The notes: generated by a model not told the origin, from the sequence alone. A stretch of 64,000 nucleotides of DNA from Chryseobacterium sp. CH25 (GCF_004119455.1 NZ_NRQT01000006.1:62001-126000); one strand, 5' to 3'. Shown: positions 25,350 to 34,708, numbered from the stretch's first letter. A program made the numbers and translations.

Positions 25350-25862
25350 ATGAAAGTATTGAAATATTGCCCAAGCTGTGGCAAAGAGACTTTACATTGG
25401 GATAATGAAAAGAAATGGAGTTGTCCTGAATGTGGTTTCACACTGTACAATAATGTAGCAGGCGCAGTAGCCGTTGTTATAAGATGTGGTGACGAAATTT
25501 ACCTTACCAGAAGAAACAGAGATCCTAAAAAAGGAAAACTGGATCTGGCCGGTGGTTTTGTTGACCCTAAAGAAAGTGCAGAAGAAACCTGTAAAAGGGA
25601 ACTTTTTGAAGAACTTCAGCTTGATATTGATATTTCTAACCTGAAATACCTTACCAGTCTTCCGAACATCTATCAGTATAAAGAAATTGATTACAATACC
25701 ATTGATCTCTTTTATGAATATAATGTTTCGGAGAAGTTTGAGGTAAATCTTGAGCTTTCGGAAATCTCTGAAGCGATATGGATCCCTTTACAGGAGCTAA
25801 GCCTTGATGAGATTGCTTTTGATTCTCAAAAGAGATTTTTCGAGAGTTATCTGAAGAAATAA
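25350..25862 (+). CDS. NUDIX hydrolase with N-terminal zinc ribbon
   Basis: A 170-residue protein. A zinc ribbon formed by C7, C10, C25 and C28 precedes a NUDIX domain whose box (GGFVDPKESAEETCKRELFEE, from about residue 68) has the GX5EX7REUXEE pattern. The arrangement resembles NudC-type pyrophosphatases but the protein is shorter than NudC. It hydrolyses a nucleoside diphosphate linked to some group; substrate unknown. It starts 35 bases after xerD and ends at a terminator, so it is probably the last gene of a small operon. Confidence 0.88.
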   Translation: MKVLKYCPSCGKETLHWDNEKKWSCPECGFTLYNNVAGAVAVVIRCGDEIYLTRRNRDPKKGKLDLAGGFVDPKESAEETCKRELFEELQLDIDISNLKYLTSLPNIYQYKEIDYNTIDLFYEYNVSEKFEVNLELSEISEAIWIPLQELSLDEIAFDSQKRFFESYLKK

Positions 25863-25877
25863 TTTTTGTAATATAGG

Positions 25878-25906
25878 CTCTCGCAGATTTCTGCGGGAGT
25901 TTTTTT
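25878..25906 (+). terminator. Intrinsic terminator after NUDIX gene
   Basis: CTCTCGCAG pairs with CTGCGGGAG (one T-G pair) around ATTT, followed by seven T. Confidence 0.88.
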
Positions 25907-25923
25907 ATGATAGAAAACAATTT

Positions 25924-25992
25924 TCCCACAGATTTCACAAATTAAACAGATACATTATATAAACTCTGTGATGACCTGTGAAGCCTGTGGGA
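25924..25992. repeat. Dispersed CACAGATT-type repeat, copy with inverted arms
   Basis: Left arm tcccacagatttcacaaatt, right arm gacctgtgaagcctgtggga: TCCCACAG and CTGTGGGA are exact inverted ends of a hairpin about 65 bases long. It lies between convergent genes. Confidence 0.65.
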
Positions 25993-26007
25993 ATTATTAT
26001 ATTTTAA

Positions 26008-26466
26008 TTAGTACGTTTTAGATTTCAGCATTTCATCAAAATACTGAATAAGCAGAGTTCTTTCTGCCTCTGTAAGTTTAGCTTCGTCATGATAAACAAT
26101 ATAACCAGGTAGCGGCATTGTTTTATGCTTAAGAGCTTCCATGGATCTATCAAGCATATTTTCTTTCAGTTCTTTATTATACGTTCCCCAAACAGAAAAA
26201 TTAAGACGCTGACGTCCGTCATTAACATGGCTTTTTACAGACCAAGAAATAGGTGCCACATAGGCATATTTAGGATACACCGTTTCATTGGAATGACAGT
26301 CATAACAAGCATTTTTAAGAAGTGTTCTTACTTTTTCAGGAGTATTCTTGACCTGAACAAAATTCACCTTGGAATCAACCGGTTTATTCACCCTATCCAT
26401 TGGAAAAAACTGAATGAGCACAAATCCCACCAGAGTCCAAAAGATTATTTTCTTTGCCGTCTTCAT
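26008..26466 (-). CDS. Heme-binding-domain protein with one CxxCH
   Basis: A 152-residue protein with an N-terminal transmembrane anchor (IIFWTLVGFVLIQFF) and a single c-type heme motif CYDCH in the sequence LLKNACYDCHSNETVYP. This matches the Bacteroidota 'heme-binding domain' family, a small membrane-anchored cytochrome-like protein of the periplasm. Residues such as YVAPISW and TMPLPGYIVYHDEAKLT are family-like. The function is unknown, possibly electron transfer. It ends transcription downstream of the Ig-like lipoprotein gene, only 5 bases away. Confidence 0.85.
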   Translation of the reverse strand: MKTAKKIIFWTLVGFVLIQFFPMDRVNKPVDSKVNFVQVKNTPEKVRTLLKNACYDCHSNETVYPKYAYVAPISWSVKSHVNDGRQRLNFSVWGTYNKELKENMLDRSMEALKHKTMPLPGYIVYHDEAKLTEAERTLLIQYFDEMLKSKTY

Positions 26467-26471
26467 AATAT

Positions 26472-28250
26472 CTATTTTACCGGAGTTATCACTGCATTCT
26501 CAGATTTTAACTCTTTTTTACTTTCCTGCACCACAGCTTTACCTTTTTCTTCAGAAACCGGTGGGGTAACCGGTACTGTTGGAGCAGGTGTTCCCTTAGG
26601 ATTATCAAGCGTTCTTGTGTCTTTAAGATCCCATTCTTCTCTTGTTTCCCACAAGGCTCTTACCAATGCTTTTTTATAGAAAACATAAGCATCTTCAGCG
26701 AAGGTTTCCGTGGAGAAATCAGCTTCATCCCAATACTTGTCATTATTATTATCCACTAATATCCGGACAACATATTCTTCAGGTCTCAGGAAATCAAATT
26801 TCACTTTATCCCCTTTGGTATATTTTTGATACACTACTTTATCTGAAGAATCCAGCAGCTGAATCCAGTAATTAGATGCAGGTGCATTGGAAAGTGTGAA
26901 CTCCAGACTTCCAACCTGATCTATTTTCTCAACAGTAAAATCAAAACGTTTAGATTGAGAATTCTTTGCGTAGAAAGAAGAAACCGTTTCTTTAGGAATC
27001 GTAAGCTGATAATCTTTCCCACTAACAAAATCAGAATTCACCAAAATCTGATAAGGATTGGTTTCCGAAATTTTAGCGGTAAAAGGTAGACTATTCAAAG
27101 AATCTCCTTTAACTGCCAGTTTCCATTTTGAAGGGTCTATTTTATCTACAAAATAATTGGATGAAATCTTAAAATCAGATTTTGGAGCCAATGAACCTCC
27201 TCCGTTATCACTGAAGACATCCATTGCATTTTTCTTATTATACTTATAGAATAGAGAAACCGAATACACCGTATCTTTTTTCGGGCCAATATTGTGGCTG
27301 AACAACAATTTTTCGGTGGTTTCCTGACCTATATTATTTTTCACCGCATCAAACCAGATTCTCACTGAGTCTGATTTTGGAGTATGCGTAACTTTAATAT
27401 CTTTAAGCTTTTCATTAAGTGACTCCACTTTCACCTCATCCGGATGGCCTTCAAATGTCATAAGAACTCCACCGGCAATTTCTTTCATTTCAGAGTATTT
27501 CAAAGGTTTTTTAGATGGATAAACACTTAAATTCAACCCAGAAATAGATTTTTCAAAATCAATAGCTTCTTTTTTAAATCCTATCTTTTCTTTTCCCGGA
27601 TCATATATTGAATTTCCGTTTTCATCTTCAAAAGCTATAATTTTATATTTTCCCGGAGAAAGGTAGTTCAGTTCATAATATCCATCATCATCTACCTTGG
27701 TAATATAATATGGTTTTTGCTTGTAATTCATGGTATCTTTTACCTGATACAACCCAACAACCATTTTATTTTCATTGGTCCCGGTTTTCTTCTTGATCTG
27801 CATGGCATCTTTTACTTCACCACTGATGTACAGATCATCCAGTTTATCTCCGGTAGAGAAAGCAAAATTGAAATACCTTAGAATATTAGACTCATTATTA
27901 TCCGCAATAGAATTTCCAAAATTGAAATTATACGTGGTATTAGCCTGAAGTGTATCTGCCCACTGAATAAGAACAAATTTATTGGCAATACTCGATGGAA
28001 GAATTCGCTTTATATTTTTGATTGGCGGAGAAATGATAAGGTTTTTATTGATATCCTTCAGGGTTACGTACTCATCAAAATCCAGACGGAGTTCGTGGAT
28101 ATCTCTTTTTACATTAATCCTTGTAGTATCAATATTTGAACTTAAAAACTTAGGGGCCAGTGTATCCTTAGGCCCTCCAACAGGAGATCCCACTCTTGCA
28201 CAGGAGTGCACAAGAAAACAGATAACAAATAATAAAAGAAATCTTCTCAT
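26472..28250 (-). CDS. Lipoprotein with bacterial Ig-like (Big_5) domain
   Basis: A 592-residue protein starting at MRRFLLLFVICFLVHSC. The signal peptide ends in a lipobox with Cys17, so it is a lipoprotein, probably at the outer membrane. A Big_5-type Ig-like domain lies near residues 30-130 (RVGSPVGGPKDTLAPKF, LRLDFDEYVTLKD). Later beta-rich segments include a SpaA-like part (YELNYLSPGKYKIIAFEDEN). No enzymatic motif is seen. An upstream in-frame ATG at 28286 overlaps the previous gene and would break the signal peptide logic, so I reject it. Part of a minus-strand run with the serine hydrolase gene before it. Confidence 0.82.
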   Translation of the reverse strand: MRRFLLLFVICFLVHSCARVGSPVGGPKDTLAPKFLSSNIDTTRINVKRDIHELRLDFDEYVTLKDINKNLIISPPIKNIKRILPSSIANKFVLIQWADTLQANTTYNFNFGNSIADNNESNILRYFNFAFSTGDKLDDLYISGEVKDAMQIKKKTGTNENKMVVGLYQVKDTMNYKQKPYYITKVDDDGYYELNYLSPGKYKIIAFEDENGNSIYDPGKEKIGFKKEAIDFEKSISGLNLSVYPSKKPLKYSEMKEIAGGVLMTFEGHPDEVKVESLNEKLKDIKVTHTPKSDSVRIWFDAVKNNIGQETTEKLLFSHNIGPKKDTVYSVSLFYKYNKKNAMDVFSDNGGGSLAPKSDFKISSNYFVDKIDPSKWKLAVKGDSLNSLPFTAKISETNPYQILVNSDFVSGKDYQLTIPKETVSSFYAKNSQSKRFDFTVEKIDQVGSLEFTLSNAPASNYWIQLLDSSDKVVYQKYTKGDKVKFDFLRPEEYVVRILVDNNNDKYWDEADFSTETFAEDAYVFYKKALVRALWETREEWDLKDTRTLDNPKGTPAPTVPVTPPVSEEKGKAVVQESKKELKSENAVITPVK

Positions 28251-28275
28251 GAAAATGTTTAAGCAAAAGTAAACA

Positions 28276-29547
28276 TTATTCTCCAAAAACTTCGTGTCCG
28301 CTGTTCAAACTATCTTTGCTGTCGTTCATTACAGTTTGAAGTTTCTCCTGCTGTAAAGGGAAATTTTCAAATAATCCTGATAGTGCAAGTGCTGTATAAA
28401 CCTTCCCTGAATATTTGTTTCCGATCGCTACAATGGTAACTTTAGACTTTAAAAGGTGGGCAAATACAGAGTTAGTTCCATGCCACCACCCGTTATGATA
28501 GGTAAGTTTTTCACCGTTATCAAATATTTTCATTCTAAAACCTAGTCCATAATTATTCATCCCTGCCTTTTCATTGCTGTAAGGCGTAAACACCATCTGC
28601 ATCAGATCCGGTTTCAGAAAGTCTTTTGAGAACATTGCTTTTGAGAAATTATACAGATCTCTAGGCGTAGTATAGACATTTTTATCTCCATAAATCAGAT
28701 CCAGACGATCTAAAGGATATAATTTATTTCCCCCGTAATAGAAAGACTGTGCAGCTGTTGGAATATCTTTTTCCTGGAAAATGTAAGTATTGGTCATTTT
28801 CAATGGAGTGAAGACCATTTCTTTCATCGCCTGCGGAAAAGGAGTTTTGGTTACTTTCTCAATCAGTAAAGCCAATAGCGCAAAGTTTGTGTTACAATAC
28901 ATAAATCCGGTATCGGTATCTCTTGCCAGGTCCGGTTTATATTTGATAATCATATTCAACACATCCTGATTCGTAATAAACTGTTTGGAAAGTTCTGCCG
29001 GAGCAGGCTGTATTTTGGTAATAAAATATTCGTATTTCGGTAATCCGCTTCTTTGATCCAATAAAGTCTGAACGGTTACATTCGGATAAGGAAACCCAGG
29101 GAAGAATTGGGTAAGATGATCGGTAAGTTTTATTTTTCCGGCTTCTACCAGCTTCATCATAGCCATAGCCGTTAATGTTTTTGAAACGGATGCCACGTGC
29201 AGTGGTGTATTTTTATCAATTGGCATCTGATTGCCTTCTCTCCCGAAACCTCTGTAGTTTTCGTATAAAATTTCATCACCTTTAGCGACTAAAATACCAC
29301 CGCTAAGGTCTCCGCCTTCCCATATCTTTTTATAGTACTGGTCAATATATCCTGTTATAGATTCTTTATTGGAAAGCAATCCATCTTCTTTTGTAAAAAC
29401 ATGGCTTAGGTCAACACTTCCATAATTTGGAAGGTTGGTAGTATTTTCAGCTGAAGCCTCTTTGGATTCAGATTTATTTTTACAGGAAAAAAGGGATAAA
29501 ACAACCGTTACAGCAAGTACTAAATTACGCATCTTCATAAGATTCAA
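28276..29547 (-). CDS. Serine hydrolase, class C beta-lactamase/penicillin-binding-protein fold, lipoprotein
   Basis: A 423-residue protein with a lipobox (SLFSC, Cys22). The three active-site elements of the family are visible: S120-V-S-K123, YCNTNF as Y-x-N, and HNGWWHGTNS as the HxG element. Such proteins include AmpC, esterases and DD-peptidases; this one belongs to the broad 'serine hydrolase' group and true beta-lactam resistance cannot be inferred. It is likely anchored to a membrane facing the periplasm. The stop codon lies 25 bases before the next lipoprotein gene. Confidence 0.9.
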   Translation of the reverse strand: MNLMKMRNLVLAVTVVLSLFSCKNKSESKEASAENTTNLPNYGSVDLSHVFTKEDGLLSNKESITGYIDQYYKKIWEGGDLSGGILVAKGDEILYENYRGFGREGNQMPIDKNTPLHVASVSKTLTAMAMMKLVEAGKIKLTDHLTQFFPGFPYPNVTVQTLLDQRSGLPKYEYFITKIQPAPAELSKQFITNQDVLNMIIKYKPDLARDTDTGFMYCNTNFALLALLIEKVTKTPFPQAMKEMVFTPLKMTNTYIFQEKDIPTAAQSFYYGGNKLYPLDRLDLIYGDKNVYTTPRDLYNFSKAMFSKDFLKPDLMQMVFTPYSNEKAGMNNYGLGFRMKIFDNGEKLTYHNGWWHGTNSVFAHLLKSKVTIVAIGNKYSGKVYTALALSGLFENFPLQQEKLQTVMNDSKDSLNSGHEVFGE

Positions 29548-29707
29548 AAATGAGCGGCAATTTAATAAAAGTCGAAAATAAATTGTAAATATGAAGGAGA
29601 CATTATGAATAATTTAACATAAATGAAAGAAAGGACAAAAAGCAAAAAGGTTGAGAAAGTAATCTATATCATTACATTCTCAACCCTTCAGCCAATTTCT
29701 TTATTTA

Positions 29708-30637
29708 TTAACTATGTGAAGCCAGAATTTTATCTACAATAAACTGAGCTAATTTTTCTTTACTCTGATGAGTCCAGCCTGCAATATGTGGAGTTACCAT
29801 TGCTTTTTCAGATTCCAATAGATATTTCAGGTCTTCATTTTCCGTTTCAAGATGCTCAAAAGAGGACTTTTCGTATTCCAATACATCCAGACAAGCTCCT
29901 TTTACTTTCCCTGATCTCAACCCTTCTACTAAACTTTTAGTTTCTACATTTTTCCCTCTTGCTGTGTTCACAAAATAGAAGTTATTTTTCATCTCGGAAA
30001 TGAACGCTTCATCAATAAGATAATGGGTTTCAGACGTTAAAGGAATATGTAAACTCAATACCTCAGCAGTCTCTTTCAATTCATCTAATGTAACCTGAGT
30101 AGCAAATTCATCAGAAAGTCCCGGAAGTATGTCATGGAAGACCACTTTACAGCCAAAACCTGAAAGTCTTTTAGCCGTAGCTTTTCCCATATTTCCATAT
30201 CCAATCAATCCTACAGTTTTCCCAAGCAATTCATCACCTCTGTTTTCTTCACGCTTCCAGATTCCGTTCTTTACTTCCTGTGAAGCAATGAAAAGTCTGT
30301 TCATCAGCACCAACAGCATTCCAACAACATGTTCTGCTACTGAGTCTCTGTTTCCTTCCGGAGAGTTGATTAATTGAATGCCTAATTTTTCAGCCACAGG
30401 AATATCAATATTTTCCATTCCTGCCCCTACTCTTGCAATAAATTTCAGGTTTTGTGCATGCTCAAGAAAGTTTTTATCTAAAGGGATACGGCTTCTGATA
30501 ATGATGCCATCATAATTTTTGATTTTATCACAAACCTCATCATAAGTGGAAGTAAAGTCTTCTTCCAATATAAAGTTTTTCGCTAAAAGCTGTTCAGTGA
30601 TGAGAGGGTGATTTTTATCTAAAAGGAGAATTTTCAT
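29708..30637 (-). CDS. D-2-hydroxyacid dehydrogenase (phosphoglycerate dehydrogenase-like)
   Basis: A 309-residue NAD-dependent enzyme. The Rossmann motif is GLIGYGNMG, the catalytic Arg region is NTARGKNVET, and the catalytic His lies in TPHIAGWTHQS. There is no C-terminal ACT domain, so it is the short SerA-like type. No serB or serC is adjacent, so a role in serine synthesis is possible but not supported by neighbours. It is flanked by AT-rich gaps containing a repeat remnant at 30647. Confidence 0.88.
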   Translation of the reverse strand: MKILLLDKNHPLITEQLLAKNFILEEDFTSTYDEVCDKIKNYDGIIIRSRIPLDKNFLEHAQNLKFIARVGAGMENIDIPVAEKLGIQLINSPEGNRDSVAEHVVGMLLVLMNRLFIASQEVKNGIWKREENRGDELLGKTVGLIGYGNMGKATAKRLSGFGCKVVFHDILPGLSDEFATQVTLDELKETAEVLSLHIPLTSETHYLIDEAFISEMKNNFYFVNTARGKNVETKSLVEGLRSGKVKGACLDVLEYEKSSFEHLETENEDLKYLLESEKAMVTPHIAGWTHQSKEKLAQFIVDKILASHS

Positions 30638-30646
30638 AATTTAAAC

Positions 30647-30690
30647 ACAAATGACACAAATTGATTTCACAAATAGCACAATCTGCATTT
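30647..30690. repeat. Diverged CACAGATT-type repeat remnant
   Basis: Reads acacaaatgacacaaattg, then atttcacaaatagcaca and atctgc. It is a weak relative of the dispersed family. Confidence 0.4.
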
Positions 30691-30779
30691 TCATACAGAA
30701 ATGCTTGTAATTTTTAAACGGATATAAAAATAAAATGCTTTTAATTTGGAAGTTCCAGTATTAAAAGCATTTCAAGTTT

Positions 30780-31331
30780 TTATTTTTTATCTTTCTTAGA
30801 AGTTTGCGGCTCTTCAGGCTCCTGGAACAATTTCTTAAGCTCTACAGATTCCAAAGGTTTCATTCTTCCGGAAAGGATCAATGAAAGTTCTTTTCTACGG
30901 AATGCAGCTGCATATCTTTCTTTTTCCTCTTCTGTTTCCGGCACCATATCAGGAATTGGAATCGGGCGGTTAAATTCATCTACCGCAACGAAAGTATAAA
31001 TTCCAGAATTGGTATGAATTTTTTTCTGATTAATCGGATCATCAGACCACACATCCACATACACTTCCATAGAAGTAGAGAATGCTCTGGAAACTTTAGA
31101 TTCCAGTACTACCACTCCACCTTCAGGAATCGGATGATTAAATGAAACGTGGTTTACAGATGCTGTTACTACTCTTCTTTCACAGTGTCTTGCTGCAGAA
31201 ATGGAAGCACATCTGTCCATTTTTGCTAAAAGTTCACCACCAAAAAGGTTTCTTAGAGAGTTTGTTTCGTTCGGAAGAACGATATTGGTCATAATAGTCA
31301 GGGATTCTGACGCTGTTTTTATTTTTGCCAT
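30780..31331 (-). CDS. Acyl-CoA thioesterase (hotdog fold)
   Basis: A 183-residue hotdog-fold protein of the acyl-CoA hydrolase group (YciA/BACH-like). The active-site segment is NLFGGELLAKMDRCAS with the conserved Asp, followed by VNHVSFNHPIPEGGVVVLE. The C-terminal 50 residues are charged and probably flexible. It cleaves acyl-CoA to free acid and CoA; chain-length preference is unknown. Its start overlaps the end of the HU-like gene by 13 bases, so the two are coupled. Confidence 0.88.
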   Translation of the reverse strand: MAKIKTASESLTIMTNIVLPNETNSLRNLFGGELLAKMDRCASISAARHCERRVVTASVNHVSFNHPIPEGGVVVLESKVSRAFSTSMEVYVDVWSDDPINQKKIHTNSGIYTFVAVDEFNRPIPIPDMVPETEEEKERYAAAFRRKELSLILSGRMKPLESVELKKLFQEPEEPQTSKKDKK

Positions 31332-32071
31332 TTATTCTTAGTGTTTTTTGGAGCAGCCGGAACTGTTTTAATAGTTTTTGCGGCAGGTTTTATCAATGAA
31401 TCTTTCTTCAGAGAATCTGAAACAGCTGTTTCTGGAGTATGTACCATTACTTTCACCGTATCTTTTACAATTCTGTGGGTGGAAGTCTGTACAGACACTT
31501 TATTAAAAGATTTCTTTCCGAAAAGCAGTTCTTTCTGGGTAAATGCAAAGTATGCGATACCGAGAATAGGAATTATCAAAAGGAAGAACCAAAGGATTGT
31601 CTTCTTGAACTTATAATCTTTTTCTCCGTTTTCTGAAGTTTTTACTTTCTCACCATTATTGATATCGGAGAATCTGATCTCTTCCAGTCCGAAAAAATCC
31701 GGACGTCCTGCTTCTACTCTTTTTCCTTTGAAATGAGTATGTCCTTCTTCAATAAAGATGGTTCCCAGATTTTGAACTTCAAGAACCTGTTCTGCCTGAA
31801 GTTTTTTCTTCCAAAAATCAGTCTGTATTTTCAGATCACTTCTGGAAGCTTCTACAGACATCTGTTTTTCTTTAGCAATGAAAACAGTAAGGTCTTCGGC
31901 CTGTACTTCATAGTCAATTGTAAATTCAATCTGACTTGCAGGTGGCAGGATACTTCCGTTTTCTGAATTGATAATTGCTTTAGAATTTTTTAGAGAAAAC
32001 ACCCCAAAGCCTGGAACCGTGACAGTTCCAAATTGTTTTAAATATTCTAAAATGTATGCTGAAATATTCAT
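31319..32071 (-). CDS. CCDC81-type HU-domain membrane protein
   Basis: A 250-residue protein. The N-terminal region (ISAYILEYLKQFGTVTVPGF and following FTIDYEVQAEDLTVFIA) resembles the two prokaryotic CCDC81-like HU domains found in Bacteroidota proteins. A transmembrane helix (LWFFLLIIPILGIAYFAF, about 172-189) follows, then a Ser/Lys-rich periplasmic tail. Related proteins carry a C-terminal SPOR domain that binds peptidoglycan; here the tail is short and no SPOR domain is seen. Role unknown, possibly cell division or envelope. Confidence 0.75.
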   Translation of the reverse strand: MNISAYILEYLKQFGTVTVPGFGVFSLKNSKAIINSENGSILPPASQIEFTIDYEVQAEDLTVFIAKEKQMSVEASRSDLKIQTDFWKKKLQAEQVLEVQNLGTIFIEEGHTHFKGKRVEAGRPDFFGLEEIRFSDINNGEKVKTSENGEKDYKFKKTILWFFLLIIPILGIAYFAFTQKELLFGKKSFNKVSVQTSTHRIVKDTVKVMVHTPETAVSDSLKKDSLIKPAAKTIKTVPAAPKNTKNKWQK

Positions 32072-32125
32072 TTGGCAGCAAATTTATAACTTTTTCATGA
32101 CTTTTTGAAGATATTTAACGCATAT

Positions 32126-32153
32126 AAAAAAAGACTGCCGAAGCAGCCTTTTG
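32126..32153 (-). terminator. Intrinsic terminator after the TonB receptor
   Basis: On the minus strand AGGCTGC pairs with GCAGTCT around TTCG with one mismatch, followed by seven T. Confidence 0.75.
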
Positions 32154-32252
32154 AATATTTCATATTAAAATAAGTATACTGTTCATGATCTCTGATCTCT
32201 TTTCAGAATAAATTTGCAATTCACTTATTTACAGTTATTACTTTATTTTTCG

Positions 32253-34370
32253 CTATTGAATTTTCCAGCTGATTCCAAACATGAAATTGGTTCCTGCCTG
32301 AGCAAAATATAATGGGCCGCCGTCTTCAGCAACAGATCCGTTATTCACGTATTTTTTATTGAACAGGTTATTCACCAATAGTTTTAATGCAACATCATTG
32401 TGACCAATTTTAAACTGATACTGAGCATTAAAGTCTGTCAGTAAGTAATCTTTAAGTTCCAGGTTTTTATCTTCCGTATTATCCATGTATTGTTTTCCTA
32501 CATATTGGTTCATTAAAGCAAACTGGAAATTTTTATTTGGATTAAACCTTACGCCTAGATTAGCAATCATATTTGGGGAAAATGAAATCTGTGTATTTCC
32601 CAGACTTACCGGTGTTTTCCCAACTTCTATATTAAAATCCTGATTTCTGTTCTGGCTTACTGTAAAGTTTCCGGAAACTTCCCATTGTTTTGAAAGTTTC
32701 GCCAATGCACCAACTTCTACTCCACGTCTGTAACTTTTTCCTGAATTGGTTCTGATAAATGCGCCAACGCTGTTAAGCTGACCATTCAAAACCAATTGAT
32801 TCACATAATACATGTAATAAACGTTAGCTGTTAAAGATAAAAATCCAAACTGCTTTTCAAAACCAGCTTCAAAATCATGTAATTTTTCAGGCTTTACATC
32901 ATTGTTAGCCATGATATCTGCTCTGTTAGGTTCTCTTTGAGCATGCGCATAAGACAGGAATAGTTTCCCATCATTAATTTTATAATTTACCCCCGCTTTT
33001 GGATTAAAGAACAGCCAGTTTTTATCCAGATCAGCCCCATCATCATCTCCAGCCATAATGATCTTTGTATTGTAATTGATACTTCTAAGCTGTAAATCAC
33101 CAAAGAATTCAAAATTATCCATTCTGAATAATGCCTTGGCAAAACCAGACACTTCATTTTTTATGGAGCGGTTTCTGTAGTATTCACTTTCATTAATCTG
33201 TGGATAAAATACTCCGGTAACATTTCCGAAATGTTTTCCGTAGTATTGATTGGCTACAGCTCCAAAGTTTAAATCAAGGTTTTCAAACTTACCATATAAA
33301 GTAGAAACTACTCCGTAGAAATCATTATCTAACCATTTTTTCCTGATGAAATCTGATTTCGTAATGGTTTGTCCACCATCAATAATATTAGGAAGATGAT
33401 ATTTTGAGAAAGAACTTGCCTGCTTATAGTTTTCGTAGTATCCTTTTCCTTTGGTGTAGTGAAAAGTAGTCTCTAAATTCCAACGGTCATTGAACTTCTG
33501 TTCCCATAACAACTGATAATGGTTCTGTCTGTAATTATCTGTTTCGTTATCATAGAAGTCTACAATATTTCCATTAGCATCCTTAATCTTACCAGAACTG
33601 TTAAACCTTGGATTCGTTTCCCACATTTCTCTGCTGATTCCGTTCCATGCCTGATAAGTCTTTTCTTTCCCACCAAAAGCCATTAAACGTAATTTGGTTT
33701 TTCCTTCTTCAAATAAAGCTGTAAAGTTGTAAGAATGAAGATCAGAAGAAGCTCTGTCTATATATCCATCCGAATGAATATTGGTGTATCTTCCCATCAC
33801 AGAAAGACGGTCTTTCCAGAATTTTCCGGAACCTACCTCAGCTGAGTATTTATAAGTATTGAAGGAACCGTAGCTATCATCAGTCTTAAAATAAAACTTC
33901 TCTTCCGGCTCTCTTGAAATCACATTGATACTTGCACCGAAGGCAGAAACTCCATTGTTAGAAGTCCCTACACCTCTCTGAATCACAATTTGCGAAGCAG
34001 AACTCGTTAAATCCGGCACATTGACAAAAAAGGTACCCTGACTTTCAGAATCATTATAAGGAACACCATTCATCATCACATTGATAGCCGTTCCGGAAAC
34101 CCCACGAATTCTAAAACCTGTATACCCCACACCATTACCTGCATCCGAAGTGGAAATGATTGAAGTTTGATTTTTTAAAAGGATAGGAAGATCCTGTCCT
34201 AAATTTTTACCGTCTAAATCTTTCTGAACATTGATAATTTCCTTAGCAACAGGAAGTCTTTTCGTAAAGCTGACCGCTTCTATTTCTCTGATCTTCAGAG
34301 AATCCGTTTTTTGAGCCTGAATAAAGGCTACAGAGCCTACACTTAGCCCTAAAAAAAATAATCCTTTCAT
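32253..34370 (-). CDS. TonB-dependent receptor under TPP riboswitch control (Omr1-like, likely thiamine uptake)
   Basis: An outer-membrane receptor of about 705 residues, starting at MKGLFFLGLSVGSVAF; an ATG six codons upstream (34388) is an alternative. A signal peptide is followed by a plug domain (IINVQKDLDGKNLGQDLPIL, GFRIRGVSGTAINVMMNGVP, VIQRGVGTSNNGVSAFGAS) and a beta-barrel ending in FGISWKIQ. There is no N-terminal carboxypeptidase-like domain and no SusD partner. The TPP riboswitch in its leader is the key evidence: in Bacteroidota, thiamine-regulated receptors (called Omr1) carry thiamine or precursors across the outer membrane. Barrel sequence alone could equally suggest an iron receptor. 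An inner-membrane thiamine transporter is not seen in the window. Confidence 0.88.
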   Translation of the reverse strand: MKGLFFLGLSVGSVAFIQAQKTDSLKIREIEAVSFTKRLPVAKEIINVQKDLDGKNLGQDLPILLKNQTSIISTSDAGNGVGYTGFRIRGVSGTAINVMMNGVPYNDSESQGTFFVNVPDLTSSASQIVIQRGVGTSNNGVSAFGASINVISREPEEKFYFKTDDSYGSFNTYKYSAEVGSGKFWKDRLSVMGRYTNIHSDGYIDRASSDLHSYNFTALFEEGKTKLRLMAFGGKEKTYQAWNGISREMWETNPRFNSSGKIKDANGNIVDFYDNETDNYRQNHYQLLWEQKFNDRWNLETTFHYTKGKGYYENYKQASSFSKYHLPNIIDGGQTITKSDFIRKKWLDNDFYGVVSTLYGKFENLDLNFGAVANQYYGKHFGNVTGVFYPQINESEYYRNRSIKNEVSGFAKALFRMDNFEFFGDLQLRSINYNTKIIMAGDDDGADLDKNWLFFNPKAGVNYKINDGKLFLSYAHAQREPNRADIMANNDVKPEKLHDFEAGFEKQFGFLSLTANVYYMYYVNQLVLNGQLNSVGAFIRTNSGKSYRRGVEVGALAKLSKQWEVSGNFTVSQNRNQDFNIEVGKTPVSLGNTQISFSPNMIANLGVRFNPNKNFQFALMNQYVGKQYMDNTEDKNLELKDYLLTDFNAQYQFKIGHNDVALKLLVNNLFNKKYVNNGSVAEDGGPLYFAQAGTNFMFGISWKIQ

Positions 34371-34445
34371 TCTATAAATCTTTAACATTTAATGAATAAA
34401 AGGGGATCGATAAGATATTATACAAATTCAACCCTCAGTAGAGTT

Positions 34446-34518
34446 GACGTCCCTAAACAGCATTACCTGTTCCAGGTTCAGTGGGTATAATCTCAGCCTG
34501 TTAAAGCACCCCTTTATT
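34446..34518 (-). promoter_or_regulatory. TPP riboswitch of the TonB receptor gene
   Basis: On the minus strand the THI-box elements occur in order: AGGGGTGC, GGCTGAGATTATACCC, GAACCTG and TTTAGGGA. The core GCTGAGA and ACCTG motifs that bind the pyrimidine and pyrophosphate parts of TPP are intact. A complementary CCCCTTTTATT (34405-34395) just before the start codon can pair with the 5' arm AATAAAGGGG (34518-34509), which may form the switching helix. A 6-bp hairpin (34446-34429) lies between. No T-run follows, so translational control is more likely. Confidence 0.92.
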
Positions 34519-34539
34519 TCAGCCGCGAAATTACAAAAA

Positions 34540-34700
34540 ATATATGAGATGGTGATGTTTTCGGGATACAGGGTTCGTGATGCGAGGTATTTGGTTACGA
34601 GATGATAAGAAAAGCTTTAGTAGGAAGGTTTTGTTATATGAAAAAATTAGAGTTATAAAACCTTCATAAGTAATAAGTAATCATCATTTATCATTCATCA
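34540..34700. other. Gap with low-complexity and dispersed-repeat-like sequence
   Basis: The gap between the riboswitch and the WG-repeat gene has cgggatacagggttcgtgatgc-like text and a TAAGTAATAAGTAAT / CATTTATCATTCATC stretch. These resemble simple repeats common between genes in flavobacteria. I see no gene in it. Confidence 0.35.
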
Positions 34701-34708
34701 CTTATCCT

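Noticed and set aside
28251..28286. Upstream start of the Ig-like lipoprotein
   Set aside because: It overlaps the preceding gene and puts 12 residues before an otherwise normal lipoprotein signal peptide.
28276..29547. Beta-lactam resistance gene
   Set aside because: The SxxK, YxN and HxG elements only place it in the broad serine hydrolase family; nothing specific to a beta-lactamase is visible.
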